Below are positions 59,051 to 64,000 of a stretch of DNA of 64,000 nt, piece after piece. The position numbers were made by a program, and so were the translations under genes. The DNA comes from Laguncularia racemosa (lineage: Eukaryota > Streptophyta > Magnoliopsida > Myrtales > Combretaceae): positions 1,054,001 through 1,118,000 of the forward strand of contig JBBMOL010000092.1 of assembly GCA_037954665.1 (NCBI GenBank), given 5' to 3'. The notes under the pieces were generated by a model. That model searched no databases and had not been told where the DNA came from. It saw only the letters and a program-made list of their open reading frames with translations. Positions within the stretch are counted from its first letter, which is position 1. Every line of letters begins with the position of its first letter.

Positions 59051-59926
59051 GGGATAAAACAAAATTTCCAGCCAAGATTTATTGATTAATCACTGATCAC
59101 TATTAGCGGAAGCTGCATAGTAAAAGGAGCAGTTATAGGAGTTACTCCGACTTTTTACAACCGAAGGAATTTTTATTTTCGACTTTTTACACATGAGCGT
59201 GAGGATTTAAAGGAATTGTTCTTTACAAGTCACATTAGCCTGAGCAAGTTATGGAGAAAAGCTTTCGGTAGGTTTAACGAAAAGTGACAGGTACTCAAAT
59301 ATAGCGAGCAATTCGCTAGCTGTAACATGACGACATTTGCCAACCAGCCCAACTTGGAAATAGTTGAGCTGTTGTCCAAACAACAAAATTTCCAACCGTC
59401 CCGGTTTTTAACAACGAAAGTAATATGAAAATATTCGCAAAACCTTCTTCGGAGGCAATGGTCCTAATGCACGAACAAGATTTCCAAAAACGCTTATAGA
59501 CAAGACCATAATCATATAACAATAACACAAAAACGCTGAGAACAGCCTAAACCATAATAGCACATTAGTTACATAGGCAGAACAATTATCAAATCTCATT
59601 ACAAGAGCAGTTTTTGACATCCTACACTTTTTCTACGCAAAAAAGCACAAGACAACCAGCTTCGAAGACGGTCGCATTGCATGAGCCTTCCCAACGCCCC
59701 AAAAAAAAGAAAAAAAAAAAAAGAGACTTTCCATATTGAAGTGCACATATTTCTCAACATTAACAAGGTCAGATGATAACATATGTGGGAACCGGCTTCA
59801 ATGCCAGTAAAAGAATAACATCTGAGTGGATGCTTAGACTATGCTCCTCAAATAAACAGCCATAGCCGAAATCAATCCCCACTCATAAACAAGTAAACCT
59901 AAATCTCAAGAAGAAAAAATTTTGAT
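59051..59926 (-). other. 3' UTR/downstream region of the CID-like gene
   Basis: Sequence below the stop at 59927 on the minus strand. There is an A-rich tract at 59700-59722. No coding region was recognised. Confidence 0.4.
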
Positions 59927-62126
59927 CTAGGAAAAGTTGGTATGGAAGAAACCATTAGGTCCTGGGATGAATGGAGGTTGCACAAGTGGCACAGCTGCTG
60001 GAGCTGCATAGAGTTGCTGTGCACCAGGGGGATGTGGATGAATAAAAGGTTGTGCAGGTACATTCCCTGTGATTAAAGATAAAGCGCTTCAATGTAAGGT
60101 TCTCCAAATCATAATAAACACAAGTGTTTAAGTGCTTAAATCTGTAATGAATTAACAATCTCTTCAGCTTATCTTATACTCATCACATGAACAAAAAAGA
60201 AAAAGAAAAATGCCGGTTATTAGATCTAACCACAGCATTCTCTTTTATACACAGGATGGCATGCTGACCAATGGTTGACGGTTGGTCAATTTTAACAAAG
60301 AAACATCAAGAAAAGTTGGTGCCTTCCTTCCTCAATATGGGAGCCAGGCAGGGTACCAGAGAGAATTTCTTATAGTTGGTGGCTGCTAGTAACAGTATAA
60401 TTTCCCTGACTGTTGTGTGGCAACCTAAACTCCAGTCTCTACGTGCATGAGCTACAGCCTACAAGGTCAGCAGAGACCTGAAGATACTGTCATTTACACC
60501 TTACCACGTTAACTCCACGAGATTTATCAATCAAAATTACAAGAACTTAAGAAAATTCAAAGATAAAAAACCCATGCATTCTTTAGATAACTTGATAACT
60601 TGGGAGACAATAGACAGACAAAAATCCTATCCATCTAATGCTCCAAATGAATAAGATCCTATGCACAAGCTATTATTTCTATCTGTTGTCTAGTCTGGGC
60701 CCAGTCCAAAGGTTTCCATATCTATGCTATTTCTTTATGAATAATTTTCCCTGTGGAGATTTCCAGATATAAATAGTGCTAATCCAGATGTCAATGCAGT
60801 GAATTCTTACCAAAATGCAGCTTTGATAACCTCAAAGCTACATCAAGAATGACATAGATCTCTTTCCTTAGATTACCTTGGTGCTTTGGAAGTTGGACTG
60901 GATTGATAGCCATCAATGGACGTGAAAGCATCAGGGAGTTTGGAGCTGCAGTGTGGACCGGATCCTTCAATATGAAAGTGCCAAGATATGAAGAAATATG
61001 TCACGATACAAGCAAGGATAAATTGTAATATATGAAGGTAAGCACCAAAATGCCAAAGCAAGCCAAATAGAATGCTCAAATATACCATATCCAGAAAAAT
61101 ATATTACATCTATAACCAGACATAAACAACAATACTCAAGCTTTAATCCCACTATATGGGATCGTTTATATGATCCTGTTTCGCCATTGTACTCTATCAT
61201 AGACCAAATTTTTGTTAATACTTAATACTATCCAACCCCACTACCTATCACCACTTATCATCCAACCAGCAAGCAATGCAGAACAATTATTCTCAAGTTT
61301 CATTGAAGGCATAATAATTCATCTGTCCTCATGTCCTACAAATACGAAATTGACTGATGCAAAGTTTCAAAGTGGCCAAATAAGTCAATTGAATGACTGA
61401 CCAGGTCCGGCCCTAAAAATATGACCCACCAAGTATGATGACTTCATAACTTTTTCACTGTGCTGCTACTGCCGACTAGCTAGAAATTAAGAAAAGATGC
61501 TATTTCTCAGTAATTATGTTCTAACCACAGGGTATATAAAATAATATGTGTGTATGTATGTATGTATACAGTTTCTGCTGCACAGGATCAACTAGCATTT
61601 AATGCAAATGTTGAAACGCAAAAACTAAACTCCCAAAACTTACAAAGAATGCAAAGCAGTATCAGTCTTCAAATAACATTGGAACTTTGTTTTTTTTTAA
61701 AAAAAAAAAAAGAAACAAAAAAAGAAAAGAAAAGAAAAATGGATTGTGCTCCGTGACTTTCCCTAATGAAAGAGAGTGCACACTCCATATGCCGCTTATA
61801 CATATTGAGAGCACGTAGCTAATTTACCTATGGCTACATGCATAACTACAGGGCTCAAAGCTTGCTGACAACTGAAAGTAATATGCTTGAGAGTGACAGA
61901 TTGATACATCCATCTAGTGTTTTCAAGTTACTCACTAAAAAAAAAAAGGCTAACCAAACAAACAGCAAGAAAATTCAATTATCTACAAACAACAACAGAA
62001 ACAGTAGTAAACTTTATAATACTCTGAAGGCTTTAAATCATGCAGCCCTACTCCCAAGCACAGATCAGGGCTTACATGAGAAACTGGCACATAAACAAGC
62101 TGGCCAAGTCTTCCAACCATCACCTG

Positions 62127-62160
<34 letters not shown>

Positions 62161-63584
62161 TTGATTTCTTGTAAACAAATTAGAAAATACAAGTTATGAT
62201 GTAAATAAGCCAACTACTACAGCTTACAGCTTGAGGATTTGGATGGAGATAAGTAGATACAACTGGAAGGGCCTGATTTGGAACGGCATACTTGAGTGGC
62301 TGTGTCCTGGCTCCAATATTCCCAACTATCTGCACAAACAAAATATTTTGTCAAACTTTTCCAAATGTATACTAAAAAAATGGGAAGAAAATGCCTTCCA
62401 GTGCCTGAATTGACACTGGATCAAAAGATGGTCTTGAAACACAAGGACAATCCCACTGCTCAGAAATGGTCACTGTTTACAAATTGTTACTGCACAAAGG
62501 ACAGTGATGTTCTGTAACTCCAACCAGCAACAAGTCCAACAGAAAATATACAAAATTCAATGAACCCAAGCATCTTGATGCACATAAAGTGAAACAATGC
62601 TAAAGGATGTAGCCACTATGACTGCAAGGATTTAAAATGCACCAGCATGCTAACTTTACTGAAAAAAAAAATCTAAATATTTGAGAAATGTTCCAGAATC
62701 CAGCAACTGGTACATACAGATTGCGCATGACCACTGACATCGATATTTGGTGCCATCATGTTGTTGTAGGGTGTTGCTTTTGCTGGTTCCACTGGCTGAT
62801 GCACCAAACCTACTCCTGTCTGAGTGGGGTCAACGGGCAACAAATTAGACCCATTCGACATGTTGATCACACCTGAAACAGATTGTGCCAAAGGAGGTGG
62901 AGTTGATATGGAATTCCTCAACATAGGTGTAAACATTTTTGCCCCAGGATTCAGCTTAGATTCCTGCAAGTTTTGTTGAATGAGTTGGCATAATATACAG
63001 AGAACAAAGAAGAGAAACACAAATAATTGTAGTAGCTTGATCTATAATTGGTGAATTACAACCTAAAATTTCAAATTGCAACTATGAACTCATCTTCAAA
63101 CGCATTTATTTCAATGCATAATTAATTTTTTGTTGTTCAAGGCATGCAACTAAAAGTAGTAGCATAATCTATAATTGGTAATTGAAAAACCTAAAATGCC
63201 ATAAGGCAGCTATCTATACTGATGAACTCTTTCATTTTCTTTCCTCCTCTTTAACCCACTCAATGCAACACGTAATTAAATTTTTGTAGGCAAGGATATG
63301 CTACTTGTGTTGTACCTTGTTCTTTTTGTTCAACTCTACAGCTTGATCTGTCTCTGCTGGAAACGCTGCCGACTTGCAGGAAGATGCAGAGATGTCTGTA
63401 GAAGTGGTAGAAGAAGTCGATGCACAAGAAGACACAACATTCATATCTACTGAAGTTGGTCTAGAACAGGTTTGATTTTCTGATTTGACAAAGGTTGAAG
63501 CAGGATCAGAGGGCATTTGATTAGAGCATGGCTGGGATATTACCTTCCTGTGCATACTATTAACAGAATTTACTTGAGAATCCA
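59927..63584 (-). CDS. ataxin-2-like / PABP-interacting protein (CID3/CID4-like), C-terminal part
   Basis: Six minus-strand exons keep one frame: 63584-63316, 62963-62718, 62329-62228, 62123-62076, 60964-60877, 60066-59927, ending TAG at 59929-59927. The first visible exon is Ser/Thr-rich (MNVVSSCASTSSTTSTDISA). The second opens with ESKLNPGAKMFTP, a PAM2 motif that docks on the MLLE domain of poly(A)-binding protein. The rest is Pro/Gln/Val-rich (YAVPNQALPVVSTYLHPNPQ; AQQLYAAPAAVPLVQPPFIP) and closes GPNGFFHTNFS. PAM2 near the end followed by a Pro-rich tail is the layout of plant ataxin-2 relatives (Arabidopsis CID3/CID4), cytoplasmic RNA-regulating and stress-granule proteins. The Lsm and LsmAD domains should lie to the right of the window. 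Exon 62123-62076 is only 48 nt. The entry phase at 63584 needs one base carried from an upstream exon. Confidence 0.85.
60067..62075 (-). other. introns between the last three exons of the CID-like gene
   Basis: Introns 60067-60876 (810 bp) and 60965-62075 (1111 bp). There is an A/T homopolymer zone at 61690-61740 and a TATGTATG tract near 61550. No additional exon was found. Confidence 0.5.
62129..62157. repeat. (GA)14 microsatellite at a splice acceptor
   Basis: The tract lies two to three bases before the CCCCAG acceptor at 62124, so on the gene strand it is a (TC)14 polypyrimidine tract for the 48-nt exon. Confidence 0.85.
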
Positions 63585-63682
63585 CTGCATTGAAGTCAGC
63601 ATGAAGATGACAACATTGTTAGAAGAGCATTTTTGGAAAAGAAAGCAAAACCAGAGCATAATTGTAATAGAAGTCCACAAGG

Positions 63683-63832
63683 CTGATATCCTGAAAAGGA
63701 GGAGTCTGCCTATACATAGAGAATTCCATTGTCCAAGAACCACTAAACTTAGAAAGAACACTAATATCCTTAAAAGGAGTATGCCTATACATAGAGAATT
63801 TCATTGTCCAAAAACCAGTTAACTAAGAACAA
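63683..63832. repeat. imperfect tandem duplication, period 75-78 bp, in an intron of the CID-like gene
   Basis: GCCTATACATAGAGAATT is present at 63709 and 63784. The flanks also repeat (GATATCCTGAAAAGG / AATATCCTTAAAAGG; CATTGTCCAAGAACCA / CATTGTCCAAAAACCA). Confidence 0.8.
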
Positions 63833-64000
63833 TTTCCCAGTTAAATTTCTGAGATTAGATGATTATTGGTGTCCATCCAACATCAACTCAACTCATTATA
63901 TACCAGAGAGAACTGTACAAATGTAATTAAACTGTAGACCAAAATTTACCATCCTGATGCAGGTGCCTTTCCTTTATAGTCTATCATGTTCGTATCAAAT

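Noticed and set aside
63950..63981. Additional upstream exon of the CID-like gene ending at a GTAAAT donor
   Set aside because: The only frame that fits the next exon's phase would make it about 31 nt with a weak acceptor, so I could not support it.
1..64000. CRISPR arrays, operons, rRNA and tRNA genes, organelle inserts
   Set aside because: None seen by eye: no regularly spaced repeats with spacers, no rRNA-like blocks and no cloverleaf with both boxes in good condition. A tRNA scan was not possible here.

Overview
The window is plant nuclear DNA, almost certainly from a eudicot. It has small exons with GT-AG introns, long AT-rich intergenic stretches, many poly-A/T and AT or GA microsatellites, an LTR retrotransposon of the plant chromovirus type, and genes whose closest relatives I know are Arabidopsis genes. 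I cannot name the species. All homology statements come from reading the translations, not from a search.

Seven protein-coding genes can be supported. In order they are: the 3' end of a RIDA/YjgF-type deaminase gene (+, 13-514); an OTU-domain deubiquitinase gene (-, 1547-6960, with a 5' UTR exon near 13210); a coiled-coil protein gene of the At1g50660/At3g20350 (USO1-like) family (-, 22053-25877); an unidentified plant gene for an acidic-then-basic protein (+, 38376-41701); an Hsp110/Hsp70-16-type chaperone gene (-, 42757-46874); an AT-hook protein gene (+, 55447-56749); and the 3' half of an ataxin-2-like/CID3-CID4 gene with a PAM2 motif (-, 59927-63584, continuing past the right edge). The first three match the Arabidopsis neighbourhoods At3g20350-At3g20390 and At1g50660-At1g50670 as I remember them, so this looks like one ancestral block that Arabidopsis holds as two duplicated halves.

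The mobile DNA is mostly between or inside genes. A complete but dead Ty3/gypsy chromovirus (7068-12168) has 470- and 464-bp LTRs and a 5-bp target duplication. It lies antisense inside the 5' UTR intron of the OTU gene. A 1277-bp non-autonomous hAT element (15062-16338) has an 8-bp target duplication. Retrotransposon fragments, SINE-like tracts and several short tandem duplications fill the rest. The 12-kb stretch 25.9-38.3 kb holds no gene that I can support.

The points most worth a second look are these. There is an apparent 1-bp deletion in exon 4 of the OTU gene: all other exon phases agree, and the CDS sums to 620 instead of 621 nt. The stop codons of the retrotransposon are all explicable as C-to-T or G-to-A changes, many at CHG sites. 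An orphan cluster of ACGTG motifs near 30.5 kb has no gene beside it. A (GA)14 microsatellite acts as the polypyrimidine tract of a 48-nt exon. I see no bacterial-type system, CRISPR array, rRNA or convincing tRNA gene.
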